From assembly GCA_945957385.1 (NCBI GenBank), contig CAMFKP010000007.1:1-64000 (forward strand): DNA of 64,000 bases, given 5' to 3'. This DNA comes from an uncultured Aeromonadaceae bacterium. GTDB lineage: Bacteria > Pseudomonadota > Gammaproteobacteria > Enterobacterales > Aeromonadaceae. The notes under the pieces were generated by a model, which worked only from the letters and a program-made list of their open reading frames with translations, ran no database searches and had not been told where the DNA came from. A program made the position numbers and the translations under genes. Shown in pieces: positions 28,702 to 37,731 of the stretch; position 1 is the stretch's first letter; the number at the start of each line of letters is the position of its first letter.

Positions 28702-28740
28702 GCTTAATCGCTCCCGTCTATCTTTGGGAAGCGATTAAGC
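28702..28740 (-). terminator. Long hairpin after the MFS transporter gene
   Basis: GCTTAATCGCTCCC pairs with GGGAAGCGATTAAGC (one bulged base) around a 10-base loop, ten bases beyond the MFS stop. The downstream side on the leftward strand is AT-rich but lacks a clean T run. The rest of the spacer (28527-28701) is very AT-rich with no gene seen. Confidence 0.6.
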
Positions 28741-28749
28741 TACCCCGCA

Positions 28750-29889
28750 CTAATTTGACTGCAAACGGCTCGTCGGCACGCGCAAGAAGAAGACCGGCAA
28801 CACCAATGCCGCCATACCCCAAAAGACCATGCCGCCGGCATGCTGGTAGACCACACCAGAGAGGATGGTCAGCACTGCGGTGAACATGCCGGTCGGCAGC
28901 GCGGCATAGAGCGTCTGTGCCGGGATCAGCTGGTCGCTGGGCATCTGCTGGGTCATATAACGCACCGCAGCCAGATGGCTGACACAGAACGTCACGGCGT
29001 GCAGCAGTTGCGCCACCACCAACCACGACAGTTCGGTCGTCGAGGCAAGAATGCTCCAGCGGATGACACAACCTACCGCACCGATCAGAAACATCTGCTG
29101 ATAGCTCAGACCCCGTAACAGACGTTTGCTGACGGCAAACATCACGATCTCGGCCACCACACCACTGGCCCACAAATAGCCAATCACATTCGTTGCATAG
29201 CCGTGTTGTTCCCAATACAGGGCGCTGAAGCCGTAATAGGCGGCATGACTGCCCTGCAGCAACGAAACCACCAGCAAAAACAGCAAAAACGGCTTGTTAC
29301 GCAGCAATGACCAGAAGCCGACTTTATGGCCACTGGCTGATGCATCTTGAGGTGCCGGCACCATGGGCAACCAGGTGCAGAGTATCAACGCCAGCAGGCC
29401 GATGATCATGGTATGCAATACCCAATCTGGGCCACTGTGCTTGACCAGTGCCCCCACCACCATGGAGCCTAAAATAAAGGCCGCAGATCCCCATAACCGT
29501 ACCCGGCCATAATCCAGTTTTACTTGCAGCATCATGCGAGCGGCCAAGGCTTCACTCAGCGGCAACAATGTGGGGTAGATGAAGTTGGCAACCAGCATCA
29601 ACGCGAGGATCGACCAGAAACTCGATACACCATAAAACCCCACAAAACAGGCCGCACTGGCCAGTGCCAGATAGCGGCACGTCGGGATCAGCAAACTCGC
29701 GCGGTTGGCCTTGCCCATGATCAACAGCTGGCCGGCAAAGCGGATGGCCAGACCGACGCCGATCAATAAACCAATCTGATCGGCACTGAGATCTCGGGAC
29801 GCCAACCACAAAGACCAGAACGGGATATAGGCGCCATAGACAAAATAAATGGCAACAAGAAACAGGGATAACCAGGCAAACGGGCGCAT
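28750..29889 (-). CDS. MFS transporter, HcaT-like
   Basis: A 379-residue major facilitator protein with 12 predicted helices. The N-terminal SLFLVAIYFVYGAYIPFWSLWLASRDLSA and the central DYGRVRLWGSAAFILGS match the 3-phenylpropionate/HcaT subgroup, which also includes nucleoside-type carriers. The real substrate cannot be read from sequence. ATG 29889 has GGAG 9 bases upstream; an in-frame TTG at 29895 is less likely. No phenylpropionate degradation genes are nearby, so the name should be taken as family only. Confidence 0.86.
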   Translation of the reverse strand: MRPFAWLSLFLVAIYFVYGAYIPFWSLWLASRDLSADQIGLLIGVGLAIRFAGQLLIMGKANRASLLIPTCRYLALASAACFVGFYGVSSFWSILALMLVANFIYPTLLPLSEALAARMMLQVKLDYGRVRLWGSAAFILGSMVVGALVKHSGPDWVLHTMIIGLLALILCTWLPMVPAPQDASASGHKVGFWSLLRNKPFLLFLLVVSLLQGSHAAYYGFSALYWEQHGYATNVIGYLWASGVVAEIVMFAVSKRLLRGLSYQQMFLIGAVGCVIRWSILASTTELSWLVVAQLLHAVTFCVSHLAAVRYMTQQMPSDQLIPAQTLYAALPTGMFTAVLTILSGVVYQHAGGMVFWGMAALVLPVFFLRVPTSRLQSN

Positions 29890-29971
29890 GTCCAACTCCG
29901 ACAGGTAGCAGGCGACGCAGGATAGCAGAATCCCGATCGCCTGTCAGAGGATGTGACCAAGCGCACGCTAA

Positions 29972-30694
29972 TCAGCGGGTAATAAACCCTTGTGCATGCA
30001 GATAATCCAGCATAAACGGACGACTTTCCTTCGCCAGAATGGCACGGATCTGCGCGCTCCAGTTCTGTTGTTTAGTGTTGCTGCCACGGCCGGCATAATA
30101 GTCGAGCATTCGGGCGTCATACTGCGCCAGTGCCACAGGGTCCAGCGGGCGGTACTGGTTCTCGTGCACCACCAGCGCTTCCGGCAAGCGCGGTTTTTGC
30201 TCCACGGGCACCGCTGGGTGTCCCAAACATAAACCGAGTAATGGCAACACATGCCGCGGCAGGCCCAGCGCAGCCGTCACCTCCGACGGGTTATTGCGCA
30301 AACCTCCGATAAAAACACCACCGAGCCCCAGTGACTCCGCTGCGGTCAACGCGTTTTGTGCCATCAGCGCGGTGTCGACGGCCCCCATCAACAGTTGCTC
30401 GGCGAAGCCCAGCTTGGCATCTGGGGCGATTTGTAGATTACGTTGCCAGTCGGCACAAAAGACCCAGAATTCAGCGGCACTGGCGACATAGGCCTGCTCT
30501 CCTGCCAATAGCGCCAAGCGCTGGCGCAGTGCCGGATCCGTGACCCGAATAAGGGTCACCAACTGCAGGAAACTGGAGCTTGAGGTCTGTCTGGCTGCCG
30601 CCAGGATGGCCGAACGTTGTGCCTCACTGATGGCTTGGGAAGTAAAAGCACGCACCGAGGCGTGCCGTTGTAAGGTTTCAATCGTACTGTTCAT
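29972..30694 (-). CDS. Oxygen-insensitive NADPH nitroreductase, NfsA family
   Basis: A 240-residue flavoprotein, the same length as E. coli NfsA. The family start TIETLQRHASVRAFTSQAIS and the FMN-contacting RQTSSSSFLQ segment are present, as are GLGGVFIGGLRNNP and LGLCLGHPA. Relatives reduce nitroaromatics, quinones and chromate by two-electron transfer with NADPH. ATG 30694 is chosen because AAGGAG lies 6 bases upstream and the length fits. It stands alone between the MFS gene and the rightward signalling pair. Confidence 0.92.
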   Translation of the reverse strand: MNSTIETLQRHASVRAFTSQAISEAQRSAILAAARQTSSSSFLQLVTLIRVTDPALRQRLALLAGEQAYVASAAEFWVFCADWQRNLQIAPDAKLGFAEQLLMGAVDTALMAQNALTAAESLGLGGVFIGGLRNNPSEVTAALGLPRHVLPLLGLCLGHPAVPVEQKPRLPEALVVHENQYRPLDPVALAQYDARMLDYYAGRGSNTKQQNWSAQIRAILAKESRPFMLDYLHAQGFITR

Positions 30695-30882
30695 CATCTT
30701 CTCCTTTAGCATCCTCGAATATACCAGCCACGCCTTTGCCGCCAAGCCCGTGAAAGCGTGACCGGAATCAAGGCTCCACGCATTAACCGGTTACAGTCTT
30801 TCGATTGTTGTTTCTTTGGACAGGAGTTTCTCGCCACTGTTCATATACTGAATGTGAAATAAATGATTAGAGGAAGCCGGTT

Positions 30883-31875
30883 TTGAACGTATTAATTTGT
30901 GATGACTCGGCCTTCGCCCGTAAGCAGATGGCCCGGGCACTGCCCGAGGACTGGCCTGTGAGCCTCCATTTTGCCGAACACGGCCAACAAGGAGTCGAAG
31001 AGATCCTCAGTGGACACGGGGATCTGGTGTTTTTGGATCTAACCATGCCGGTGATGGACGGCTACCAGGTGCTACGCACGCTGCGCAACGAAAATATCCG
31101 CAGTCGTGTCGTGGTCGTTTCCGGGGATATACAGCCCGAGGCGCGGGCCGAGGTCATGGCGCTTGGCGCCCTGGATTTCATCAAAAAGCCCTGCACCAGT
31201 GAGCAGATTAGCCATCTGCTGCGCCGGCTGGGTCTCTATCAACCCGGTGAGCTGTTTGAACGCCCCGATACCGGGGGCGTCAACCTGACGGTCGAAGCCC
31301 GGGATGTCTACCAGGAGCTGGCCAACGTCGCCATGGGACAAGCGGCTGATCTTCTGGCTCGCATGCTCGGTGGTTTCGTGATTCTGCCGATCCCGAATGT
31401 CAACGTGCTGGAAGTCAGTGAACTGCATATGGCACTCAATTCGGCGGCGGGTACAGATACCCTCTCGGCCGTGTGTCAGGGGTTTATCGGCGCCGGTATT
31501 GCCGGGGAAGCGCTGGTGCTGTTCCACGACTCCAGCTTCGCCGACCTGGGGCGTTTGATGGGGCATCAAGGCGCGCTGACGCGCGCGATTGAGCTTGAAT
31601 TGCTGATGGACATGTCCAACGTGCTGATCGGTGCCTTCTTGCGGGGCTTTGCCAATCAGCTTGATACGCCGTTCAGCCAGGGCCACCCCAGCGTTCTTGG
31701 CCAGCACAGGCCGATTGAGGAGCTGATTCAGGCCAACAAGCATCGCTGGAAACGCACCTTGGCCATCGAAATCAACTACCAGATCCGCAACCATCAGGTT
31801 CAGTGCGATCTGTTACTGTTGTTTACCGAGGATTCTATCCAGTTCATGAATCATAAAATCGAACACCTGATGTGA
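30883..31875 (+). CDS. Response regulator with C-terminal CheC-like domain
   Basis: A 330-residue two-domain protein. The receiver domain (about 1-120) has acidic residues D7 and D8, the phospho-acceptor D52 (VFLDLTMP) and lysine in FIKKP. The C-terminal part (about 135-330) resembles CheC/FliY/CheX aspartyl-phosphate phosphatases, with two copies of the helix motif: QELANVAMGQAADLLA and MDMSNVLIGAFLRGF. It may therefore dephosphorylate CheY-like proteins, under control of its own phosphorylation. The start is a TTG, with GAGGAAG well placed upstream. The next gene, a PAS protein, follows by ten bases, so they form an operon. No kinase gene is nearby. Confidence 0.88.
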   Translation: MNVLICDDSAFARKQMARALPEDWPVSLHFAEHGQQGVEEILSGHGDLVFLDLTMPVMDGYQVLRTLRNENIRSRVVVVSGDIQPEARAEVMALGALDFIKKPCTSEQISHLLRRLGLYQPGELFERPDTGGVNLTVEARDVYQELANVAMGQAADLLARMLGGFVILPIPNVNVLEVSELHMALNSAAGTDTLSAVCQGFIGAGIAGEALVLFHDSSFADLGRLMGHQGALTRAIELELLMDMSNVLIGAFLRGFANQLDTPFSQGHPSVLGQHRPIEELIQANKHRWKRTLAIEINYQIRNHQVQCDLLLLFTEDSIQFMNHKIEHLM

Positions 31876-31885
31876 GGAGCCGGCG

Positions 31886-32317
31886 ATGGAGATCAGAGAG
31901 TTTCACTGGTTGATGACCATCATCCAGAACCTGGAGGTCGGCTTGGTGATCCTGGATGAGGAGAACCGTATCCAAGTCTGGAACGGGTTTATGGAGAGCC
32001 ATAGCAGTCAGTTGAGTTATCAAGTTAAAGACAAAAACCTGTTTGAGTTATACCCCGACTTCGATCGCCCCTGGCTCGAGCGCAAACTGTCGATGGTGCG
32101 CACGCTGAACAACAAGGCATTCATCAGTTGGGAACAACGCCCCTACCTGTTTCGATTCTCGAACTACCGCCCTATCACCGGCGAAGCTGAACACATGTAC
32201 CAGAATGTCACCATCATGCCGTTACCGGATTTCACCGGCCAGATCCGGCATTTGGCGATTCTTATCTATGACGTCACCGATCAGGCCATGGCCCGGCTGA
32301 CTGAAGACGCGCTATAA
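31886..32317 (+). CDS. Stand-alone PAS-domain protein
   Basis: A 143-residue protein made almost entirely of one PAS domain: QNLEVGLVILDEENRIQVWNGFMESHS at the N-terminal strand and helix, and LAILIYDVTDQAMAR at the end. It has no output domain, so it probably acts by binding a partner, most simply the REC-CheC protein encoded just upstream or a histidine kinase elsewhere. GAGGAGCCGGCG precedes the ATG at good spacing. The ligand is unknown; no heme-binding histidine is obvious from position alone. A bidirectional terminator follows. Confidence 0.88.
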   Translation: MEIREFHWLMTIIQNLEVGLVILDEENRIQVWNGFMESHSSQLSYQVKDKNLFELYPDFDRPWLERKLSMVRTLNNKAFISWEQRPYLFRFSNYRPITGEAEHMYQNVTIMPLPDFTGQIRHLAILIYDVTDQAMARLTEDAL

Positions 32318-32321
32318 ACAC

Positions 32322-32348
32322 AAACAGCGGGCCAAGGCCCGCTGTTTT
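32322..32348. terminator. Bidirectional terminator between PAS gene and yfcL
   Basis: AAACAGCGGGCC and GGCCCGCTGTTT form a 12-bp inverted repeat with almost no spacer (about 10 bp can pair around the central bases), with A and T runs on the two sides. It serves convergent genes. Confidence 0.85.
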
Positions 32349-32362
32349 ATCATGCAACAACA

Positions 32363-32656
32363 TCATTGTGCTGCGAGCGTACTCTTCGCCTGTTTCAGTA
32401 GTTGCTGCCACATCTCCTCAACCAGACGCTGATCCTGATCGTTGAGCTCGCCGTTAAGACAAGCCTGTTGCAGACTACGTAACACGTTCATCTCGACATC
32501 GCGGACCAGCGTCTTGCCATGGATTTCGCAATTGGCCACCGCCAGCGAAATATGACCACGCAGGTAACCACTGGCGAACAGTTCATCGTCAGAACCTTTC
32601 GCCACAATGGCATCGATCTGGGCAAGCAGCAGTTGTTCAAATTCGTGTATGTTCAT
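32363..32656 (-). CDS. yfcL: YfcL family protein
   Basis: A 97-residue small soluble protein matching the YfcL family, whose hallmark SDDELFASGYLRGHISLAVANCE is present near residue 22. Its function is not known. ATG 32656 is chosen because the family starts with this short acidic helix (MNIHEFEQLL); a longer frame to 32770 would add a basic, low-complexity extension. The upstream ribosome site is weak. Its closeness to aroC, prmB and smrB matches the E. coli neighbourhood of yfcL. Confidence 0.88.
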   Translation of the reverse strand: MNIHEFEQLLLAQIDAIVAKGSDDELFASGYLRGHISLAVANCEIHGKTLVRDVEMNVLRSLQQACLNGELNDQDQRLVEEMWQQLLKQAKSTLAAQ

Positions 32657-32888
32657 TATTCGATCACTTGTTTCTGGCCAGGGATAAGGCTTGTTCAATC
32701 GCCACGGCCGATAAGCCCGACGAAGGCGCAGATACTGCCTCAGCGCCGCTTTTTTTGCCATAGCTGCCATGATAACCGCACACTTTTTTTCACAACTTGC
32801 AGCAGGGTGAAAAGTTTAAGATCGGGTAATGGGCTGCTAGACTAGCGCCCGCATCGAAAAGCCCTCAACTTAAAGACAGGATAGCCTC

Positions 32889-33638
32889 ATGTTCGAATGG
32901 TTACTGGATCCCAGCGCCTGGATGGCGTTAGCCACACTGACGCTGCTGGAGATCGTCCTCGGTATCGATAACATCATTTTCATCTCGATCCTGGTGGGGA
33001 AACTGCCAGCCGCCCAGCGACAACGTGCTCGGGTTCTCGGCCTGGCCGGTGCCATGCTGACCCGAATCATGTTGTTGCTGTCACTGGCGTGGGTGATGCG
33101 GCTGACCAATCCGCTTTTCACCCTTCTCGGTGAGGCCATCTCAGGACGAGACTTGATCCTGATCATCGGTGGTCTATTCCTGCTGGCAAAGAGTACCCAC
33201 GAAATCCACGGCTCGCTTGAAGGTGACGATGAGCCAACGTCCGCTGCCAACGTCGCCAGCCATGGTTTCATCGCCACCCTGATCCAGATCGCGATACTGG
33301 ATATTGTCTTCAGTCTCGACTCGGTCATTACTGCCGTCGGCATGGCCAGCCATGTCCCGGTCATGGTGATTGCGATCATGATCGCCGTTGGCATCATGAT
33401 GTTTGCCGCCAAAGCTATCGGTGACTTCGTTGATGATCATCCGACCATCAAGATGCTGGCCCTCGCGTTCCTGATTCTGGTGGGGGTGGCCTTGATCGCC
33501 GAAGGGTTTGATCTGCATATTCCCAAGGGTTACATCTACTTTGCGATGGCCTTCTCATTGGGCGTCGAAATGCTGAATCTGCGTCTGCGCAAAAGCCAGC
33601 AAAAAGCAGTCAAACTGCACAAACAACTTGAGGAATAA
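32889..33638 (+). CDS. TerC-family membrane protein (YgdQ-like)
   Basis: A 249-residue integral membrane protein with seven or eight helices. Two TerC signatures with acidic residues in helices are clear: LTLLEIVLGIDNIIFISIL near residue 18 and ILDIVFSLDSVITAVGM in the middle. Members are linked to metal (manganese, calcium) export and co-translational metalation of exported enzymes, and some to tellurite resistance. This short form has no CBS or transporter-associated domain. The region just upstream shows no riboswitch that I can recognise. It ends before a strong hairpin shared with aroC. Confidence 0.92.
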   Translation: MFEWLLDPSAWMALATLTLLEIVLGIDNIIFISILVGKLPAAQRQRARVLGLAGAMLTRIMLLLSLAWVMRLTNPLFTLLGEAISGRDLILIIGGLFLLAKSTHEIHGSLEGDDEPTSAANVASHGFIATLIQIAILDIVFSLDSVITAVGMASHVPVMVIAIMIAVGIMMFAAKAIGDFVDDHPTIKMLALAFLILVGVALIAEGFDLHIPKGYIYFAMAFSLGVEMLNLRLRKSQQKAVKLHKQLEE

Positions 33639-33677
33639 CCTCCCCAACTGACAACCGCATCTCGTGGTGCTCAGATC

Positions 33678-33706
33678 AAAAAGGCCGTGTCATGACACGG
33701 CCTTTT
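33678..33706. terminator. Bidirectional terminator between terC-like gene and aroC
   Basis: AAAAAGGCCGTGTC and GACACGGCCTTTT form an almost perfect palindrome with an A run on one side and a T run on the other, between two convergent genes. Confidence 0.92.
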
Positions 33707-33723
33707 ATGTTGCTCGGCATCGG

Positions 33724-34812
33724 TTACTTCAACTTCGGGGTTAGCGTCTGCACATCCTGGTTTTGCGCGCGATGGCGTAGACAATGGTCCATCAGCACCA
33801 AGGCCAGCATGGCTTCAGCAATCGGTACGGCACGAATACCAACACAGGGATCATGACGCCCACGCGTGATCATTTCAGTCGCCGCGCCGTCCGTGGTGAT
33901 GGTTTTACCAGGCACGGTAATGCTGGATGTTGGCTTCAGCGCCATGCTGACGACGATATCCTGACCCGAGCTGATGCCGCCTAAAATGCCGCCAGCATGG
34001 TTACTGAGGAACCCTTCGGGAGTCATTTCATCTCGATGCTGAGAGCCTCGCTGCTCAACCACATCGAAGCCATCACCGATCTCGACCCCCTTGACCGCAT
34101 TGATCCCCATCATCGCATGGGCAATATCAGCATCCAGACGGTCGAACACCGGCTCGCCCAAGCCTACAGGGACATGACGTGCTACGACCTGCAGGCGTGC
34201 CCCAATAGAATCACCCTCTTTTTTCAGATCTCGCATGAATTCATCCAGCACATCCAGCTTGTCCGGATCGGCAAAGAAGAAGGGGTTGGTCTCAATGATA
34301 TCCTGCTCAAACCGTTCGGCCTTAATCGGGCCAAGTTGCGTCAGATACCCAAAAATCTCAATCCCAAACACCTGCTTCAAGTACTTCTTGGCAATCGCGC
34401 CGGCCGCCACGCGCATCGCCGTTTCACGCGCCGAGGAGCGCCCACCGCCACGGTAGTCACGCACACCGTACTTTTGGTGATAGGTGTAGTCTGCGTGCCC
34501 CGGGCGAAACAGGTGCTGGATGTCGGAATAATCCTTGGAACGTTGGTCCGTGTTTTCAATCAACAGGCCAATCGAGGTTCCCGTTGTCTTGCCCTCGAAC
34601 ACACCCGACAAGATCCGCACTTCATCAGCCTCACGACGCTGGGTCGTAAAGCGCGAGGTTCCCGGTTTCCGCCGATCCAGATCATGCTGTAGATCGGCCT
34701 CATTTAATTCCAGTCCCGGCGGGCAACCGTCAATGACCGCCCCTAATGCCAGACCATGGCTCTCGCCAAAGGTAGAAACCCGGAAAAGTTGTCCAAAGCT
34801 GTTCCCTGCCAT
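33724..34812 (-). CDS. aroC: Chorismate synthase
   Basis: A 362-residue enzyme that uses reduced FMN to turn EPSP into chorismate, the last shared step of aromatic synthesis. Signatures: [20 protein letters not shown] at the N terminus, the [28 protein letters not shown] block (split here by a histidine and arginines that bind phosphate), and a late [15 protein letters not shown]. Start at 34812 fits the family; AGGAG lies about 11 bases upstream, inside the prmB end. prmB stops seven bases before it, so the genes are co-transcribed. Confidence 0.97.
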   Translation of the reverse strand: MAGNSFGQLFRVSTFGESHGLALGAVIDGCPPGLELNEADLQHDLDRRKPGTSRFTTQRREADEVRILSGVFEGKTTGTSIGLLIENTDQRSKDYSDIQHLFRPGHADYTYHQKYGVRDYRGGGRSSARETAMRVAAGAIAKKYLKQVFGIEIFGYLTQLGPIKAERFEQDIIETNPFFFADPDKLDVLDEFMRDLKKEGDSIGARLQVVARHVPVGLGEPVFDRLDADIAHAMMGINAVKGVEIGDGFDVVEQRGSQHRDEMTPEGFLSNHAGGILGGISSGQDIVVSMALKPTSSITVPGKTITTDGAATEMITRGRHDPCVGIRAVPIAEAMLALVLMDHCLRHRAQNQDVQTLTPKLK

Positions 34813-34819
34813 AACGTTC

Positions 34820-35755
34820 TCAACTCCTGTATGCAGCAAAACGATCGGCCACAGCATCCAGCTCGGCCTTGGTCATCATAAAGACACCATGTCCACCCTG
34901 TTGAAATTCAATCCAACGGAATGGCACATCCGGATACTGAGCCTCAAGGTGGACATAACTGTTACCCACTTCAACCACCAGTACCCCATGTTCATGCAGG
35001 AAATCCCCTGCCTGGGCCAGAATCCGTTTTGCCAAAATCAGGCCATCGTCGCCAGCCGCCAAGGCCAGTTCTGGCTCATGATGAAATTCATCTGGCAGAT
35101 CCGCCATGTCCTCTGCATCTACGTACGGTGGATTGGAGACGATCAGATCATATTTGTCGCCAGCCGGCAGCGCCGAAAACAGATCAGAGCGCATCGGAAT
35201 CACTTGCTGCTCCAACCCATACATGTCGATATTGATCTGGGTAACATCCAACGCATCTGGCGAGATATCGATGGCATCAACCTCGGCCTCAGGGAAGGCT
35301 TGCGCCAGCGCTATCGCGATACAACCTGACCCCGTGCACATATCCATCACCCGGGTAGGTTCCTGTTGCAGCCAAGGCGCGAAACGTTGGCTAATCAATT
35401 CGCCAATCGGCGAGCGCGGAACGATAACCCGTTCATCGACATAAAATTCAAGACCGCAAAACCATGCTTTGTTGGTCAGATAGGGGGCCGGGATCCGTTC
35501 ATCCACCCGCCGGTAGACCAGCTCGGCGATAAGTTGACGTTCGGAGTGGGTCAAACGTGACGACCGGATCTCCTCGCTGATATAGGGCGGCAGATGCAAT
35601 GCGGGTAAAACCAATTGCACCGCCTCATCCCAGGCATTATCCGTCCCATGGCCATAAAACAGCCCGGCCTCATTGAAACGAGAAACGGCCCAGCGCATCA
35701 GGTCATTGACCGTCACCAGCTCGTTGACTGCCTCGTCGATGATTATCTTTTCCAA
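34820..35755 (-). CDS. prmB: Ribosomal protein uL3 glutamine methyltransferase PrmB
   Basis: A 311-residue methyltransferase that modifies a glutamine of ribosomal protein L3. The S-adenosylmethionine site is [15 protein letters not shown], and the catalytic NPPY motif is in [11 protein letters not shown]. The N-terminal helical domain contains [30 protein letters not shown]. It lies upstream of aroC in one unit and is divergent from smrB, as in many gammaproteobacteria. Confidence 0.96.
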   Translation of the reverse strand: MEKIIIDEAVNELVTVNDLMRWAVSRFNEAGLFYGHGTDNAWDEAVQLVLPALHLPPYISEEIRSSRLTHSERQLIAELVYRRVDERIPAPYLTNKAWFCGLEFYVDERVIVPRSPIGELISQRFAPWLQQEPTRVMDMCTGSGCIAIALAQAFPEAEVDAIDISPDALDVTQINIDMYGLEQQVIPMRSDLFSALPAGDKYDLIVSNPPYVDAEDMADLPDEFHHEPELALAAGDDGLILAKRILAQAGDFLHEHGVLVVEVGNSYVHLEAQYPDVPFRWIEFQQGGHGVFMMTKAELDAVADRFAAYRS

Positions 35756-35817
35756 AACCGCCTCCGGGTCGAGTAGAATCGGCTCATGTGTCCATGAGTT
35801 ATACAGGTACCTGATTA

Positions 35818-36363
35818 ATGAAGAAAAACAGCACGCTCGATGAACAGGATCTCGCCCTGTTTCGCGACGCCGTAGCCGGTACCCGTCAAATAAAGCAGGA
35901 TACCATAAGTCCCGTCCACAGGACGGTCAAGCAGAAAGCACTGCAGCGCGAAGTCCGCGAAAACCTGGGCGTCGGCCACTATTTTTCCGACGAGTTTATT
36001 CCCTATCTCGACGAAGAGGGGCCGATGCGTTATGTGCGAAGTGATGTCTCCAGCTACGAAGTCAAAAAGCTGCGGCGCGGTGACTACTACCCGGATATGT
36101 TGCTTGATCTGCATGGTTTAAGTCAGCAACAGGCAAAACTCGAACTCGCTGCACTGCTGGAAGCCTGCCGTCGCGAACAGATCCGTTGTGCCTGTGTGAT
36201 GCATGGCCACGGCCAGAACATTCTGAAGAAGCAGGTTCCGCGCTGGCTAGCACAACATCCTCTCGTCGAAGCCTTCCACCAGGCGCCACGGGAATGGGGC
36301 GGCGATGCCGCTTTGCTGGTGTTGATAGAACAAAGCGACCCAGCAGCCATTCCACACCGCTAG
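35818..36363 (+). CDS. smrB: Ribosome rescue endonuclease SmrB
   Basis: A 181-residue Smr-domain protein. The N-terminal extension, which in E. coli helps bind collided ribosomes, is followed by the Smr domain with [11 protein letters not shown] and a [18 protein letters not shown] block, both typical of active nucleases. E. coli SmrB cuts mRNA between stalled ribosomes, feeding rescue by tmRNA or ArfA. It is divergent from prmB, with 62 bases between start codons. The window also holds a candidate ArfA-like gene at 15891-16052. Confidence 0.95.
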   Translation: MKKNSTLDEQDLALFRDAVAGTRQIKQDTISPVHRTVKQKALQREVRENLGVGHYFSDEFIPYLDEEGPMRYVRSDVSSYEVKKLRRGDYYPDMLLDLHGLSQQQAKLELAALLEACRREQIRCACVMHGHGQNILKKQVPRWLAQHPLVEAFHQAPREWGGDAALLVLIEQSDPAAIPHR

Positions 36364-36373
36364 TGACCATCAT

Positions 36374-37585
36374 TTAGTGACGACGTCGAGCCTCAATCAA
36401 CAGATTGCGTGGTGTCAGGGTGCGCGCACAAAACTCGCTGACCTTGACATCATAACCTTGCTCTTCCAGATAACAGGCACGGTCCAGAACCAGCCATAAC
36501 TCCAATGGGCGGCGAAATAGCTGACGCACCCATTCCATTCGTGCCACCACAGGTAAACGCCCGGCCCCGTCCACCAGCGATTTCGCCACGGCGTCGGTAT
36601 CCGGTTTCGCATGCAGTAACCCCTTCAGTTCCAATGCCCAATCGACAAAGACACGGTAGTCCCCACTGAGCAGATGGCGTGGAATCGCGGGTAATGGCAG
36701 ATAGTTATCCTGATCACGGAGCCTGCGTTGCAACAGATCAAATGCCAGGCGCCATGTCAGTTCAGTGTTTCGTAACCGCCGTTCACGAGCGCCGGCCGTC
36801 ACCGTCTCTTGCACAGCAAGGCGTAAATCACTCCGCGTCAGCTGCAACTTGCTCGCCTGGGCGAGTACCGACAGCGGGCGATACGGCTGTTGGCGGGAGA
36901 GGTGATAACAACATGGCGAGAGCGTAATGGCACTGACCCCCGCAGCGACACCTCGCTCCAGCAGGGCTACATGCAGATCATCACAGGCGTGCAGTGCAAC
37001 GGCATGCTGCTGTTGGCATAGATAATGGTTCGATTCTTCAGCCAAGACATCGGCACAAACAAACTGCTGATCGACGTGGCTTCTTCGCGCCAACGTCTGT
37101 CCGACCTGGCACAACTCCCGCTGCCATTCCAACGCTACAACCGGTTGCTGCCGACGCCATCCCAACAGTCGCCCCAGATGTCCTTTTCCGGCGCACCATT
37201 CCATAAAAGGTAACGCGTAATCGGCCGTGGCCGCCTCGAAGCAACGAATCTGCTGCCACTTCCGTCCCGGCACGAATGTTGATAACCCAGCCGGCAGTTC
37301 CGTCAGTTGCGGCTGCAATCGCGGTAGGTACGTAAGGCGCTGCACCTGCTCAGCATCTGCTAGCCAGGGAGCCAGCCAGCGAGCCCGCGTGGTCATATCC
37401 TCATCATCAAGCAGTTGAGGCAGGCTCAGCTGATCCAGCGCAGCACACAAATCAGGATGTTGATTACGCCAGCACACGTCATGCCAGTGAAAAGGCTGGC
37501 ATTGCCAAAAAGCCCGATAACGCATGAGCTGTGTATCAAGCGCCATGAAGCGTACGGCCAAATCGGAGCGAGGTGTCGTTCTCAT
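36374..37585 (-). CDS. Putative SAM-dependent methyltransferase (METTL25-like)
   Basis: A 403-residue protein with a methyltransferase core: MEWCAGKGHLGRLLGWRR (motif I), an acidic VVALEWQREL strand and AVALHACDDLHVALLERG followed by LSPCCYHLS. The PCCYH motif is shared with eukaryotic METTL25/RRNAD1-type proteins and with bacterial relatives of unknown target. The N-terminal part (about 1-120) has no recognised domain. The start at 37585 is uncertain; ATG 37546 is an alternative, and neither has a clear ribosome site. It is convergent with smrB, only ten bases apart. Confidence 0.8.
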   Translation of the reverse strand: MRTTPRSDLAVRFMALDTQLMRYRAFWQCQPFHWHDVCWRNQHPDLCAALDQLSLPQLLDDEDMTTRARWLAPWLADAEQVQRLTYLPRLQPQLTELPAGLSTFVPGRKWQQIRCFEAATADYALPFMEWCAGKGHLGRLLGWRRQQPVVALEWQRELCQVGQTLARRSHVDQQFVCADVLAEESNHYLCQQQHAVALHACDDLHVALLERGVAAGVSAITLSPCCYHLSRQQPYRPLSVLAQASKLQLTRSDLRLAVQETVTAGARERRLRNTELTWRLAFDLLQRRLRDQDNYLPLPAIPRHLLSGDYRVFVDWALELKGLLHAKPDTDAVAKSLVDGAGRLPVVARMEWVRQLFRRPLELWLVLDRACYLEEQGYDVKVSEFCARTLTPRNLLIEARRRH

Positions 37586-37731
37586 CGTTGCCAGAGGTTA
37601 TCTAAACGGGAGGTGCAGTATACCGGCTCCGAATCTACAGATAGATGCAGTTTTAGTTGCGCTGTCATCTTCTTTAATTAACTACCATCAAGCATAATTA
37701 GCAGCATATCTATCCACTTAATCTCCATAAC

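Noticed and set aside
32771-32888. Manganese riboswitch before the TerC-like gene
   Set aside because: The 118-base region lacks the conserved stem-loop elements that I would expect, and shows no terminator before the start codon.
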